A stretch of 64,000 nucleotides of DNA from an uncultured Ruminiclostridium sp. (GTDB lineage: Bacteria > Bacillota > Clostridia > Oscillospirales > Ruminococcaceae). Under the pieces are notes generated by a model. It was not told the DNA's origin. It ran no database searches and was given only the letters and a program-made list of their open reading frames with translations. Made by a program: the position numbers and the translations under genes. Shown piece by piece: positions 40,495-50,192 of this stretch; position 1 is the first letter of the stretch, and each line of letters opens with the position of its first letter. The stretch is from NCBI GenBank assembly GCA_947627695.1, contig CANQXF010000004.1:119398-183397 (forward strand), read 5' to 3'.

Positions 40495-40738
40495 TATGGT
40501 GACCAAAAAGATTTTTGGTAATGAACCGTGTTTTGGAGTATATTGAAGCGGCTCAGCGGCTGTGTGCTGTGACCAGATAGATTTTTTGGCGATGAACATA
40601 AAAAATACGCCCCCGTGTTTTGGGAGCGTGTTGAAGCGGCTCAGCGTTTTGTGTTGTGACCAAAAAGATTTTAAAGTGACAGAGCATAAAAATACGCTCT
40701 CAGTTTCCTGGGAGCGTGTTGAAGCGGCTCAGCCGCTG
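40495..40738. repeat. Tandem ~107-bp repeats (two clear, one degenerate) with terminator hairpins, 3' of tRNA-Leu
   Basis: Recurring GTTGAAGCGGCTCAGCGKNT...GTGACCARAWAGATTTT...AAAAATACGCYCYC...GGGAGCGT. Confidence 0.8.
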
Positions 40739-40823
40739 GTGCCGGTGGCGGGGGTCGAACCCGCACGGTATCGCTACCACCGGATTTTGAGTCCGGCACG
40801 TCTGCCAATTCCATCACACCGGC
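40738..40823 (-). tRNA. tRNA-Leu(CAA)
   Basis: GCCGGTGTGATGGAATTGGCAGACGTGCCGGACTCAAAATCCGGTGGTAGCGATACCGTGCGGGTTCGACCCCCGCCACCGGCACCA; loop CTCAAAA; class II variable arm; encoded CCA. Confidence 0.97.
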
Positions 40824-40936
40824 ATCTGCACTGAAAGCAGATAAAATTATACCATTTTCCGCAGTAAAAGTCAAGGCAAAGAACACTTTATAAAAAAATA
40901 TTTTTTTAAATTTTGTATATTTGTCCTTAAAAAGTA

Positions 40937-40965
40937 TTGACAATTTGTCAATAATGCATTAAAAT
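40937..40965 (+). promoter_or_regulatory. Promoter TTGACA-N17-TAAAAT overlapping palindrome TTGACAATTTGTCAA
   Basis: -35 40937-40942, -10 40960-40965; upstream of rny. Confidence 0.75.
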
Positions 40966-41207
40966 GATACTTGTGGAATAAGCTGACAAATTATGCCTTA
41001 AGGCAGATTTGTCCGCATCACGGTATATTTTTATTCACGCTTCGGCGTTTTAGGTTACATATAATCCCCTTAACATTTTACGCGCAGTTGTTTTTCGGCT
41101 GTGCTGATATAGATGCGATGAAGCCGCCGTTCATGAGCGTCCCGCTTAAAGGTCGGTTTATTTGGGATTTTTCGGGTAACCGGACAATTTAATAGGGAGG
41201 AAACGCA

Positions 41208-42806
41208 ATGGAACCTTGGTTGGTTATTGTGCTTTGCGTTGCGGCATTGATAGTCGGTGCGGCTGTTTCCGGCTTGATAATGTTCAAAATGGGAATAGAA
41301 CACCGCAGAAAGACCGCAGAAGCACAGATCGAATCGGCTGAAAAAGAAGCTGCCAGGATCCTGGCAGAGTCAAGGGAAAAAGCCTCCACCGCAAAAAAGA
41401 CCGCGCTTCTGGAGGCGAAGGAAGAAATTTACAAGCTGCGTGAAAATGCAGAAAAGGACGCGCAAAAGCTGCGCAGTGACACTGAACGGGAATTGAAGGA
41501 GCGCAGGGCGGAGGTAACGAAGTCCGAACGCAGACTTCAACAAAAGGAAGAAAACTTAGACCGCAAGACAGACAAGCTGGAAAGAATGGAGGAAAGCCTT
41601 ACAGCAAAAACCGAAAATGTGAAGAAAAAGCTGGCGGAGGCTGACGAGTTAAAAGAACAGCAGCAGGCAAGGTTAGAGGAGATAAGCGGCTACACCGCAG
41701 AGCAGGCGAAGGAAGTCCTGCTCACTCAGCTGGACAGCGAGCTTGTCCACGAAAAAGCGGTAAGACTGCTGGCTTATGAGCAGAAGTTAAAGGACGAAAG
41801 CGACGACAAGGCGCGCTCGGTCATTGCACTTGCAATTTCAAGGCTTGCCTCGGAGACCGTTTCTGAAATGACGGTATCCGTAGTTCCCCTGCCAAACGAC
41901 GAGATGAAGGGCAGGATAATAGGAAGAGAAGGACGAAACATCAGAACGCTTGAACAGCTTACAGGCGTTGATCTTATAATCGACGATACTCCCGAAGCTA
42001 TAACCCTTTCAAGCCACGACAAGGTAAGGAGAGAGATAGCAAGGATAGCGCTGGAAAAGCTGATACAGGACGGACGTATCCACCCCACCCGCATAGAGGA
42101 AACGGTGGACAAGGCGCGTCGGGAGGTAGAGCAGAAGATAAAGAGAGAGGGCGAACACGCTTGCCTGGAAACAAACGTGAACGGTCTCAGCCCCGAGCTT
42201 GTAAAGCTGCTTGGGCGCTTGTATTACAGAACCTCTTACGGTCAGAACGTGCTTGCTCATTCCATTGAGGTGGCTCACCTTGCGGGAATTATGGCAAGCG
42301 AGCTGGGAGTTGACGCCGCCCTTGCAAGAAGGGCAGGACTGCTCCACGATATAGGAAAGGCGCTGACCCACGAGATAGAGGGAAGCCACGTTGAAATAGG
42401 CGTTGAGGTTTGCAAGAAGTACAAGGAAAATCCCGAGGTCGTACACGCAGTTGAAGCTCACCACGGAGACGTTGAGTGCCGCACCGTGATAGCCGCGCTG
42501 GTCCAGGCGGCAGACGCAATAAGCGCCGCAAGACCCGCCGCAAGAAGCGAGAACTACGAAAACTACATCAAGCGCCTGCAAAAGCTTGAGGAGATATGCA
42601 CCGACTATGAGGGCGTTGAAAAGTCCTACGCTATCCAGGCGGGCAGAGAGGTACGCATACTCATCAAGCCCGAAGTGGTTAACGACGAGCGTATGACCGT
42701 CATCGCCAGAGAGATAGCTCAGCGCATTGAAAAGGAAATGGAATATCCAGGTCAGATAAAGATAAATCTGATAAGAGAATCAAGAGTCGTGGACTACGCG
42801 AAGTAA
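41208..42806 (+). CDS. rny: Ribonuclease Y
   Basis: N-term TM, long coiled coil, KH '[31 protein letters not shown]', HD '[12 protein letters not shown]'. Confidence 0.98.
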   Translation: MEPWLVIVLCVAALIVGAAVSGLIMFKMGIEHRRKTAEAQIESAEKEAARILAESREKASTAKKTALLEAKEEIYKLRENAEKDAQKLRSDTERELKERRAEVTKSERRLQQKEENLDRKTDKLERMEESLTAKTENVKKKLAEADELKEQQQARLEEISGYTAEQAKEVLLTQLDSELVHEKAVRLLAYEQKLKDESDDKARSVIALAISRLASETVSEMTVSVVPLPNDEMKGRIIGREGRNIRTLEQLTGVDLIIDDTPEAITLSSHDKVRREIARIALEKLIQDGRIHPTRIEETVDKARREVEQKIKREGEHACLETNVNGLSPELVKLLGRLYYRTSYGQNVLAHSIEVAHLAGIMASELGVDAALARRAGLLHDIGKALTHEIEGSHVEIGVEVCKKYKENPEVVHAVEAHHGDVECRTVIAALVQAADAISAARPAARSENYENYIKRLQKLEEICTDYEGVEKSYAIQAGREVRILIKPEVVNDERMTVIAREIAQRIEKEMEYPGQIKINLIRESRVVDYAK

Positions 42807-42850
42807 AAAAATTCCGTGCTGATTAAAATCAGCACGGAAATTTTTTTAGT
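42806..42850 (+). terminator. Terminator of rny
   Basis: AAATTCCGTGCTGATTAAAATCAGCACGGAAATTTTTTT. Confidence 0.9.
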
Positions 42851-43039
42851 GTAAAGTGTACAGTTGACAGTTGACAGTTGTGGAATTTTCGGCTTTGCCG
42901 AAAATAGATTTGAAATGACAGGTGATGATTTGCAGGCGGCAATCCTAAATCAATCGCCGCAGGCGATACCACAACTGTGCACTGTACACTGTCAACTGTC
43001 AACTTGAATTCAAAAATCAGCTTTGCTGATTTTTGAATT
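42848..43039. repeat. Intergenic repeat family B with internal and terminal hairpins
   Basis: AGTGTACAGTTGACAGTTGACAGTTGTGG...CCACAACTGTGCACTGTACACTGTCAACTGTCAAC arms; TTTTCGGCTTTGCCGAAAAT, ATCGCCGCAGGCGAT and GAATTCAAAAATCAGCTTTGCTGATTTTTGAATTC hairpins. Confidence 0.8.
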
Positions 43040-44660
43040 CATCATACGTCATACTTGCATTAGTAAACGTCTTGTTATTTTTCTTGCATAGCTTCATAAC
43101 AGCCTCCGCCTGCTCCATAGCCTCGTCGAATTTTCCGTCTGCGCCCATTACTGCGGAGGAGGAAGCGCAGAGATTTACGTTGATCATTTTTCCGTCAATG
43201 TTCACAGGTGCGGCAAAGTGGCGCATAACCTTATCTATCTGCGCACGGGGAGTGTCAACCTCCGTCACCTTGAGCATAACCACCGCAAAGGTGTCGTTGT
43301 CCATTCTGCCAACCTTGCAAAGCCCCTTCTGATTTTCCCACAGAGTAGTGACAAGGAACATCAGCACCCCGTCGCCCACCTCAAAGCCGTACTCGTTGTT
43401 GATAAGGCGGAAGCCGTTTATGTCAAACAGCACCACGCACCGCTTGCTGTCGCCGATGGCGGGATTTTCAAATTCCTTGGACAGCGCCGTGCGAAGCATA
43501 GCTCCTGTAAGACCGTCGGTATGCGTGTGGAAAAGCTGGAACGCCTCCCGCTTTTTCGTTTCGTTGATGTTGGTTATCCTGCCTATTACCTTCTTCACGC
43601 TTCCGCCCGAATCGGAAAGCACCTGCACCTGATGCTCCACCCAGATGTATTCTCCCGCGCTGTCCTTTATGCGGTATTCGTAGGTCATCTTTTTGGAGGG
43701 AAGCACCATCATATGATTGTAGTTGAAGAAGCGGTCCACAAAGCCCTCTCTGTAATCAGGGTGAATGTTGTCCCAGTAAGAGCGCCGCTGTCCGTCAAAG
43801 TCCGACATATCCTCAATTCCGAAGGTCTCCTTTGACGCCTGGGGATTAAGGCTGGTGAGCTTGTTTTCGGGAACGTCAACTTCATAAATCATATCCTGGT
43901 CGGTGCGCAGCAGGAAGGCTGATTTTATCTTTTCCGCCGCAAGCTGTTCGGACAGGGATACCCTCGTTTCAATATCACGGATAAGCCCTGCTACAAGCAC
44001 CTCTCCCGTGCCCTCCTGCAAAACGCTGCGCCCCTTTATCCTGACTCTCACCGATTGCAGGGGAGAAAGCTCCAGCACGCCCGCAAAGCTGAACTGCGTT
44101 CCAACGTGGCGAAGCACCTCTTTTACCATTTTGCCCAGCTCTATCCTTGTGGGGAGGGAAAGCAGGTCCCTTATATCCTTTGCGCTGTCCAGAAGCGTTT
44201 CGCCGTAGGTGCGCTTCCAGTATTCGCTGTACGTCACACGGCAGCCGTTTTCAGAAAGCTGCCAGAAAATGTCGTGGGAAAGCTCGGTGAAGCAGCGTGA
44301 CACCGCCGCCCTGTCGTTGAACCGATAAGCCACCGCCGTCTGAGTGCATATCCATTCCGCTATCTGGTCGGGGGAAGGCTCTCCGTCGCTGAGGCGCTTC
44401 AGGGCGTTCACGTCCTCGGGTGCAAAGGAGGAAAGTATCTTGTCAAACGCCTTTTCATAGCGCTTTTGCTGTCTGAGATAAAATATGATGAACGCCGCCG
44501 CCGCAATTCCGCACAAAACCAGCATTATGGGAACGAACCACCACAGCACGCTCATATCCGCCTTGCTGAAAATTATCGTTCCCGCCGTGCCGCAGCATAC
44601 CACTGCAAAGAACAGCACCATAACGATCGCAGCGTTTATCAGCTTTAACTTGTTTCTCAT
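43017..44660 (-). CDS. PAS-GGDEF membrane protein with degenerate GGDEF
   Basis: PAS 'YEYRIKDSAGEYIWVEHQVQVLSDSGG'; GGDEF domain 'TDGLTGAM...VGRMDNDTFAVVML'. Confidence 0.85.
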   Translation of the reverse strand: MRNKLKLINAAIVMVLFFAVVCCGTAGTIIFSKADMSVLWWFVPIMLVLCGIAAAAFIIFYLRQQKRYEKAFDKILSSFAPEDVNALKRLSDGEPSPDQIAEWICTQTAVAYRFNDRAAVSRCFTELSHDIFWQLSENGCRVTYSEYWKRTYGETLLDSAKDIRDLLSLPTRIELGKMVKEVLRHVGTQFSFAGVLELSPLQSVRVRIKGRSVLQEGTGEVLVAGLIRDIETRVSLSEQLAAEKIKSAFLLRTDQDMIYEVDVPENKLTSLNPQASKETFGIEDMSDFDGQRRSYWDNIHPDYREGFVDRFFNYNHMMVLPSKKMTYEYRIKDSAGEYIWVEHQVQVLSDSGGSVKKVIGRITNINETKKREAFQLFHTHTDGLTGAMLRTALSKEFENPAIGDSKRCVVLFDINGFRLINNEYGFEVGDGVLMFLVTTLWENQKGLCKVGRMDNDTFAVVMLKVTEVDTPRAQIDKVMRHFAAPVNIDGKMINVNLCASSSAVMGADGKFDEAMEQAEAVMKLCKKNNKTFTNASMTYDEFKNQQS

Positions 44661-44693
44661 ATAAAAACCTTTCCTTTCCGACTTGCGGGGAAT

Positions 44694-47600
44694 TTATTCC
44701 ACCGATTTCAGCGCCTCTATCATATCTATCCTTTTCAGCCGCCTGTGCATATACAGCGTTACTATCAGGCTGAACAGCAGGGTCATTGCGGCGGAAATAA
44801 AGTAGCTCAGCACACTTATGTCCCGCCCGAACATCACAAGGTCAATTTCCGCCGTCTGAATGATGAACTTTGCAAGGAACGTCCCGCCGAACAGCCCCGC
44901 CGCTATTCCCATAAGAGTAAGTATGAGATTTTCACGGAAAATATAGCCGTCCACCTCTTTGTCGTAAAAGCCCATTACCTTCAGCGTAGCTATTTCCCTT
45001 ATCCTCTCGGTGATATTTATGTTCGTGAGATTGTACAGCACCACGAACGCCAACGCCCCTGCGCTGACTATCAGTATAAGGATTACCGAGTCCAAGGCCT
45101 CCATCATCTTTGTCATAGTGGTCATAAGGCTGTCCTTGTAGCTGACGGTAAGCACCTTTCCGCTTTCCAGCAGAGTCCCCGCAAGCTCGTCCTCCGACTG
45201 ACCTCCTGTGCTGAAAGCGAACATATTGTATTCGGGAGCTTCACCGAACAAATCCTTGTACATCTCCTCCGTCATATAGACGTAGTGCTGGGGATAATTT
45301 TCCACACATTCGCCTACCATTACGGTATGAATATCCGTTTCGTCGCTGTAAAGCTGAACCTCATCTCCCGCCCTTATCCCAAGGAGCAGGGAGCTTTTTT
45401 CGTCTATCAGGATATTTTCCCGTTCAATGGAAAATTCCTCATGCGTGTTTCTGTCACGGAAAAGATAGTATTTTCCGAATTTTTCCGTATCCCTCGGCAC
45501 TATCAGATAAGCGGTGACGTTTTTCCCGTTATAGGAAACGGTGACGCTTTTCTGGAAGTACACCGCACCGTCCCCGCCGTTTTTGGTGAGAATGTTGGTT
45601 ATCTCCTTTTCGTTTTCCTCTCCGCTTTCAAATGCCAATAATCCGTCGTAAAACGTGAGCTGAGAAAACTGCTTTTCCACAATGTCGCTGATAGAATCCT
45701 TCAGCGCAAAGCCTGTCAGTGTCAGCGCCGTACAGCCCGCTATCCCCACAACGGTCATCAACATTCTTCTCTTGTATCTGAAAAGGTTGCGGGCGGTGAC
45801 TTTTCCGTTGAAGCTCACTTTTTTCCAGAAGGGCAGCTTGTCAAGGAATATCATCTTTCCCGCCTTAGGCGCTTTCGGGCGCATAAGCTGTGCGGGACAT
45901 TCCGCCAATGCGCTTTTACAGCAGGCGAAAACGGTAAGAGCGACCGCCGCCGCAGATACCGCCAGGCAAACCGCAGTCAGCGCCCAGTCCATAGGAATGA
46001 CCATTGCGGGCATCGTGTAAAGCATACCGTAAGCGGTGATTATCGCAAAGGGGAACAGCTTTTGCCCGAATGCGGCCCCCGCCAGCGCTCCCGCAATAGT
46101 TGCGGTGAGAGCGTAAAACATATATTTGAAAATTACCTGTCCGCTGGTATAACCAAGCGCTTTCAGCGTTCCTATCTGTGAGCGCTGTTCCTCCACCATT
46201 CGTGTCATAGTGGTAAGGCACACCAGCGCCGCCACCAGAATGAAAAACACAGGGAACACGGAGGCGATGTTGTTTATCCTCTCGGCATTTTCGCCGTATT
46301 CGGAGTAGCCGGGATTGCCGCTTCTGCCGAAAACGTACCAGCTTGGCGGCTCTAAATCATCTATTTCCGCTTTTGCGTCCTCTATCTCCTGCTGAGCGTC
46401 CGCTAATTCCTTTTCAGCGTCCGCCTTGCCCTTTTCATATTCCTTTACCCCGTCCTCATACTCTTTTCTGCTGTCGGAAAGGGTCTTTTCCGCTTCCTCA
46501 AGCTCCTTTACTCCCTGATTATAGGCTTCCAGTCCCTCGTTATACTGTTCTTCTCCCTCTTCAAGCTGCGCAAGGCTGTCGTTGAGCTTTGCACGCCCCT
46601 CCATTTCCTGCTCAAGCAAAGTCAGCTTTCCTGAGTAAAGCTGTATCCTGCCGCTGTCAAGCTGTCTGCGGGAGGAATCGAGGGTCTCCTTTGCGCTGTC
46701 TAATTCCGCCTTTGAGCTTTCAAGAAGCGCTGCGGTCTCGTCCAGCTTTATCTTTGCCTCTGTAAGCTGGGCTATCTGCTCCTTCGTTTCCTCGTCAAGT
46801 CCTATAAGGGAATCTATGTATTCGATGACTTCGGGGGGAAGCTCGCCCTCCTGCTGTTCGATCCTGTCTGCTACTAAGTAGTATATCTCCACAGCCCGAA
46901 GAATAACTTCATAGTTGGGAGCCTGCTCCTCCAAAGCGGCAACGGCGGCGTCATACTGCGCCTTGCCGTCATTGTATGCGGCAAGCCCGCTTTCGTACTG
47001 CGCCAGTCCCTCCTCATACTGCTTTTCGCCGTCGTCAAGCAGTTTTTCCTGCTTTTCTATCTCGGCTTTTCCGTCGGCTATTCCTTTTTCAAACTGGGCA
47101 AGCCCATTTTCATACTGGGCTCTGCCCTCGTCTAACTGCTTTTTGCTGTCCTCTAAGAGAATGCGGGAATTTTCCAGCTCCGCCTTTCCGTCGGCAAGCT
47201 CCTTTTCTCCGTCCTCTAAGGCTATCCGCCCGTCCTCTAACTTTTCCCACGCCTCGGCAAGCTCCTTATCTGCGTCCGCTTTAGCCTCGTCCAGCTCCTG
47301 CTGTGCGTCGGCTATTTCCTGACGGGCTTCCTCCTTTACCTCCTCAAGGCGCAGATCCTTGCGCTTGTCGCCTGTGGCTTCCAATGCGTCAGTCAGCTTT
47401 TCCTCAATGCTCTCATAGCCGTCGGAATATGCGTTTTCCGCCGCAAGCTCGTCTGCGGTGACGTAAAGCTCGGTATAAGCCTTTGTTTCAAAACATTCCT
47501 CGGGAATATAGATTATTGCGCTGATACTGCCGTTTCCCACGGTGGTGCTGCCCTTTGTGGACTTGTCTATGTAGGTGGGAGAGGTGAATACGCCCGTCAC

Positions 47601-48113
47601 GTCAAATTCAGTGGTATTAAGCGTTTGCGACAGGTCGTCCTCGCCGTCCGCCAGGAGAGTTATGTGTTCCCCCACCTCACGGCTGGCACGAAAGCCCGTG
47701 CCGTCAATGATACATTCGTTTTTTTCCTGCGGGAAACGCCCTTCCGTCAGGGAAAGACGGTTCACCTCGTTGCTCTCGCCGTACGCTTTCAGCGACATCA
47801 CCCTCGCCGTTTCCTCCGTTTCGTCGGAGGCGATGAGAACGTCGGTGAAATAGGCGGGATAAACGGTTATCCCCTCAATGCCCTCCAGCGCCTCCACGTC
47901 CTTGTCTGAAAATCCAAGCGTGGACACCAGGCGGAAGTGGGACAGGTTGGTTTCTTTATAATAGCTGTCGGCGGTCACCTTCATATCGGGGGAGGAAACC
48001 TTTACCCCCGCAAAGAACGCTATACCGATAGCCACAATGCAGAATATGGAGAGAAAGCGGCTTTTCGTCCTGAATATCTCAGTCACCGCATTCTTTCTCA
48101 GTGCGCTTTTCAC
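44694..48113 (-). CDS. FtsX-like ABC permease with long periplasmic coiled coil
   Basis: 1139 aa; FtsX modules plus long repeat of Y-x-x-G-L-A-Q/E-type coiled coil. Confidence 0.92.
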   Translation of the reverse strand: MKSALRKNAVTEIFRTKSRFLSIFCIVAIGIAFFAGVKVSSPDMKVTADSYYKETNLSHFRLVSTLGFSDKDVEALEGIEGITVYPAYFTDVLIASDETEETARVMSLKAYGESNEVNRLSLTEGRFPQEKNECIIDGTGFRASREVGEHITLLADGEDDLSQTLNTTEFDVTGVFTSPTYIDKSTKGSTTVGNGSISAIIYIPEECFETKAYTELYVTADELAAENAYSDGYESIEEKLTDALEATGDKRKDLRLEEVKEEARQEIADAQQELDEAKADADKELAEAWEKLEDGRIALEDGEKELADGKAELENSRILLEDSKKQLDEGRAQYENGLAQFEKGIADGKAEIEKQEKLLDDGEKQYEEGLAQYESGLAAYNDGKAQYDAAVAALEEQAPNYEVILRAVEIYYLVADRIEQQEGELPPEVIEYIDSLIGLDEETKEQIAQLTEAKIKLDETAALLESSKAELDSAKETLDSSRRQLDSGRIQLYSGKLTLLEQEMEGRAKLNDSLAQLEEGEEQYNEGLEAYNQGVKELEEAEKTLSDSRKEYEDGVKEYEKGKADAEKELADAQQEIEDAKAEIDDLEPPSWYVFGRSGNPGYSEYGENAERINNIASVFPVFFILVAALVCLTTMTRMVEEQRSQIGTLKALGYTSGQVIFKYMFYALTATIAGALAGAAFGQKLFPFAIITAYGMLYTMPAMVIPMDWALTAVCLAVSAAAVALTVFACCKSALAECPAQLMRPKAPKAGKMIFLDKLPFWKKVSFNGKVTARNLFRYKRRMLMTVVGIAGCTALTLTGFALKDSISDIVEKQFSQLTFYDGLLAFESGEENEKEITNILTKNGGDGAVYFQKSVTVSYNGKNVTAYLIVPRDTEKFGKYYLFRDRNTHEEFSIERENILIDEKSSLLLGIRAGDEVQLYSDETDIHTVMVGECVENYPQHYVYMTEEMYKDLFGEAPEYNMFAFSTGGQSEDELAGTLLESGKVLTVSYKDSLMTTMTKMMEALDSVILILIVSAGALAFVVLYNLTNINITERIREIATLKVMGFYDKEVDGYIFRENLILTLMGIAAGLFGGTFLAKFIIQTAEIDLVMFGRDISVLSYFISAAMTLLFSLIVTLYMHRRLKRIDMIEALKSVE

Positions 48114-48149
48114 ATCATACCCCCCTTTTCCGTGAAATTTTCAGAAAAA

Positions 48150-48851
48150 TCACCATTCTATGTTTTCCACGGGAGTGGGATCTTTGTTTATGTCAATGCT
48201 GCCCACCCTGCTGTTGCGCAGGTGTATCACCTTGTCCGCCATAGGGGCGAGGGCGGAGTTGTGGGTAACGATTATAACGGTCATTCCGTTTTTGCGGCAG
48301 GTATCCTGCAATAATTTCAGTATCAGCTTTCCCGTATTGTAGTCAAGCGCGCCCGTAGGCTCGTCGCACAGGAGCAGCTTCGGCTTTTTCGCCAGCGCCC
48401 TTGCGATAGCCACACGCTGCTGCTCGCCGCCCGAGAGCTGAGAGGGGAAGTTGTTCAGCCTTTCGCCCAGCCCCACCTGCTCCAGTATCTCCGTTGCGGG
48501 GATAAAGTCGTCGCAGGTCTGCGCCGCCAGCTCCACATTTTCCTTGGCGGTAAGATTGGGGATAAGGTTGTAGAACTGGAAAACGAAGCCTATCTCGTTC
48601 CTGCGGTAGCTGATAAGCTGTTTTCTGTCATAGGCGGCAACGTTGCTCCCGTCAACGGAGATAACTCCCCCGTCGGCAGTGTCCATTCCCCCCAGCAGGT
48701 TCAGCACCGTGGTCTTCCCCGACCCTGACGGTCCCAGGATTATGGCAAGCTCGCCCTTTTCTATCTGAAATTCAATGCTGTCGGCGGCGGAAATGGTTAT
48801 CTCCCCCACCTTATAGCGCTTGCAGACATCTTTAAGTTCAACAAAGCTCAT
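48150..48851 (-). CDS. ABC transporter ATP-binding protein (MacB/LolD-like)
   Basis: '[16 protein letters not shown]', '[15 protein letters not shown]', '[15 protein letters not shown]'. Confidence 0.95.
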   Translation of the reverse strand: MSFVELKDVCKRYKVGEITISAADSIEFQIEKGELAIILGPSGSGKTTVLNLLGGMDTADGGVISVDGSNVAAYDRKQLISYRRNEIGFVFQFYNLIPNLTAKENVELAAQTCDDFIPATEILEQVGLGERLNNFPSQLSGGEQQRVAIARALAKKPKLLLCDEPTGALDYNTGKLILKLLQDTCRKNGMTVIIVTHNSALAPMADKVIHLRNSRVGSIDINKDPTPVENIEW

Positions 48852-49029
48852 ACGTCGACCTTTCTATTCCTCAACACATTTATATGTAAATTTCTATCTG
48901 TAAAATATGAACAATATACCAATGTACAGTATAACATATTTGAGCAAAAAAAGCAATATTGAAATAGTCCTTGTTTTTTCCCGCAAAAAATGTTATAATA
49001 AGAAAAATAAATTTCAAGAGGACGTTCAG

Positions 49030-49581
49030 ATGGATTATTACAACGAGCAACTGATAACAAAAAAGACCGACGGCAGGGACATTCTGCTGAGGGTTTTGAT
49101 AGGACTGGCGACTGTGGCGGTGCTGGCTCTGATAGTCATAGGACTTATTATGTTCAACTTCCTGCCGCTGATAGTTATTGCGGCGGGCGCGCTGTACCTT
49201 TCCTACCTGCTTTTCACGGGGACGTTTACTGAATACGAATATATCGTCACCAACAACGACCTTGACATAGACAAGATAAGCGGCAGGCGCAAGCGCAAGC
49301 GCCTTATCACCGTAAAGCTGAACACCGTCACCCAATGGGGGGAATATAACGGCGGAGAGGGAAGCGGCGTTGACGCTACCGTTATGGCAAGCGACGCGTC
49401 GGGTTACAACGCCTGGTATCTTTTAGCGGAAACGGAAAAATACGGCAAGGTAATGGTAATTTTCACTCCAAATGAAGAAACGGTCTACAACATAAATCAC
49501 GGCGTTCCCTTTGCCGCCAAGAAAAAGCTGGCGGAAAGGAATGAGGACGGCGAAGAGGAAAGCGACGAAACGGCGGAATGA
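49030..49581 (+). CDS. Hypothetical membrane protein
   Basis: MDYYNEQLITKKTDGRDILLRVLIGLATVAV..; ATG after AGAGGACGTTCAG. Confidence 0.75.
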   Translation: MDYYNEQLITKKTDGRDILLRVLIGLATVAVLALIVIGLIMFNFLPLIVIAAGALYLSYLLFTGTFTEYEYIVTNNDLDIDKISGRRKRKRLITVKLNTVTQWGEYNGGEGSGVDATVMASDASGYNAWYLLAETEKYGKVMVIFTPNEETVYNINHGVPFAAKKKLAERNEDGEEESDETAE

Positions 49582-49593
49582 CTTGCAAAAAAT

Positions 49594-49619
49594 AAAAGCG
49601 GCGGCAACGCCGCTTTTTT
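49594..49619 (+). terminator. Rho-independent terminator
   Basis: AAAAGCGGCGGCAACGCCGCTTTTTT. Confidence 0.9.
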
Positions 49620-49699
49620 GACTGCTTAAAAATTTTTTCACAAAAATTGACCTGCGGTAATCTTGAAACGTGTTATAAGTGAAAGGGGTGGAAATCGGA

Positions 49700-50164
49700 A
49701 TGGAGAATTTATCAGCCGGCATGATAGAATTCGCCGTGGACACATATTCCGATATGCTGTTCCGTATCTGCTTCGTATCTCTGGGAAACCGTGAAGATGC
49801 GGAAGATGCGGTGCAGGACACCTTCCTTAAATATATACAGAAGGCTCCCGATTTTAACGGCAGTGAGCACGAAAAGGCGTGGCTTATACGGGTGGCGATA
49901 AACAGGTGCAGGGATATCAAGCGTACGCGCCGACCAAAGGTGGATTTTGATTCCCTTGAGGAATACATAGCCGCCCCCGAAAGCAACGAGGCGCTGACCG
50001 CCCTTATGTCTCTGCCCGAAAAATACCGCACCGTGCTGACCCTCAAATGCGTGGAGGGTTACAGCGTCAAGGAGATAGCGGGTATGATCGGAAGGACCGA
50101 GTCCGCTGTGAAAATGCGGCTGAAAAAGGGACGGGAGCTGCTCCGACAGGCTTATGAAGAATGA
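49700..50164 (+). CDS. ECF-type RNA polymerase sigma factor
   Basis: 'NREDAEDAVQDTFLKYI', 'AWLIRVAINRCRDIKR', 'YSVKEIAGMIGRTESAVKMRLKKGRELLRQAYEE'. Confidence 0.95.
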   Translation: MENLSAGMIEFAVDTYSDMLFRICFVSLGNREDAEDAVQDTFLKYIQKAPDFNGSEHEKAWLIRVAINRCRDIKRTRRPKVDFDSLEEYIAAPESNEALTALMSLPEKYRTVLTLKCVEGYSVKEIAGMIGRTESAVKMRLKKGRELLRQAYEE

Positions 50165-50192
50165 CTGTGATTTGTAGAAAGGATCTTTTACA

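Noticed and set aside
40495-40738. CRISPR array near tRNA-Leu
   Set aside because: Only two to three long units without unique spacers; they carry terminator hairpins instead. No cas genes in the window.
44745-45641. 298-aa plus-strand ORF
   Set aside because: Antisense shadow of the FtsX permease gene; no recognisable domain.
46343-47330. Strongly repetitive DNA that could suggest a CRISPR-like or tandem array
   Set aside because: It is coding sequence for the periplasmic coiled coil of the 1139-aa permease; repeats are at protein level with no spacers.
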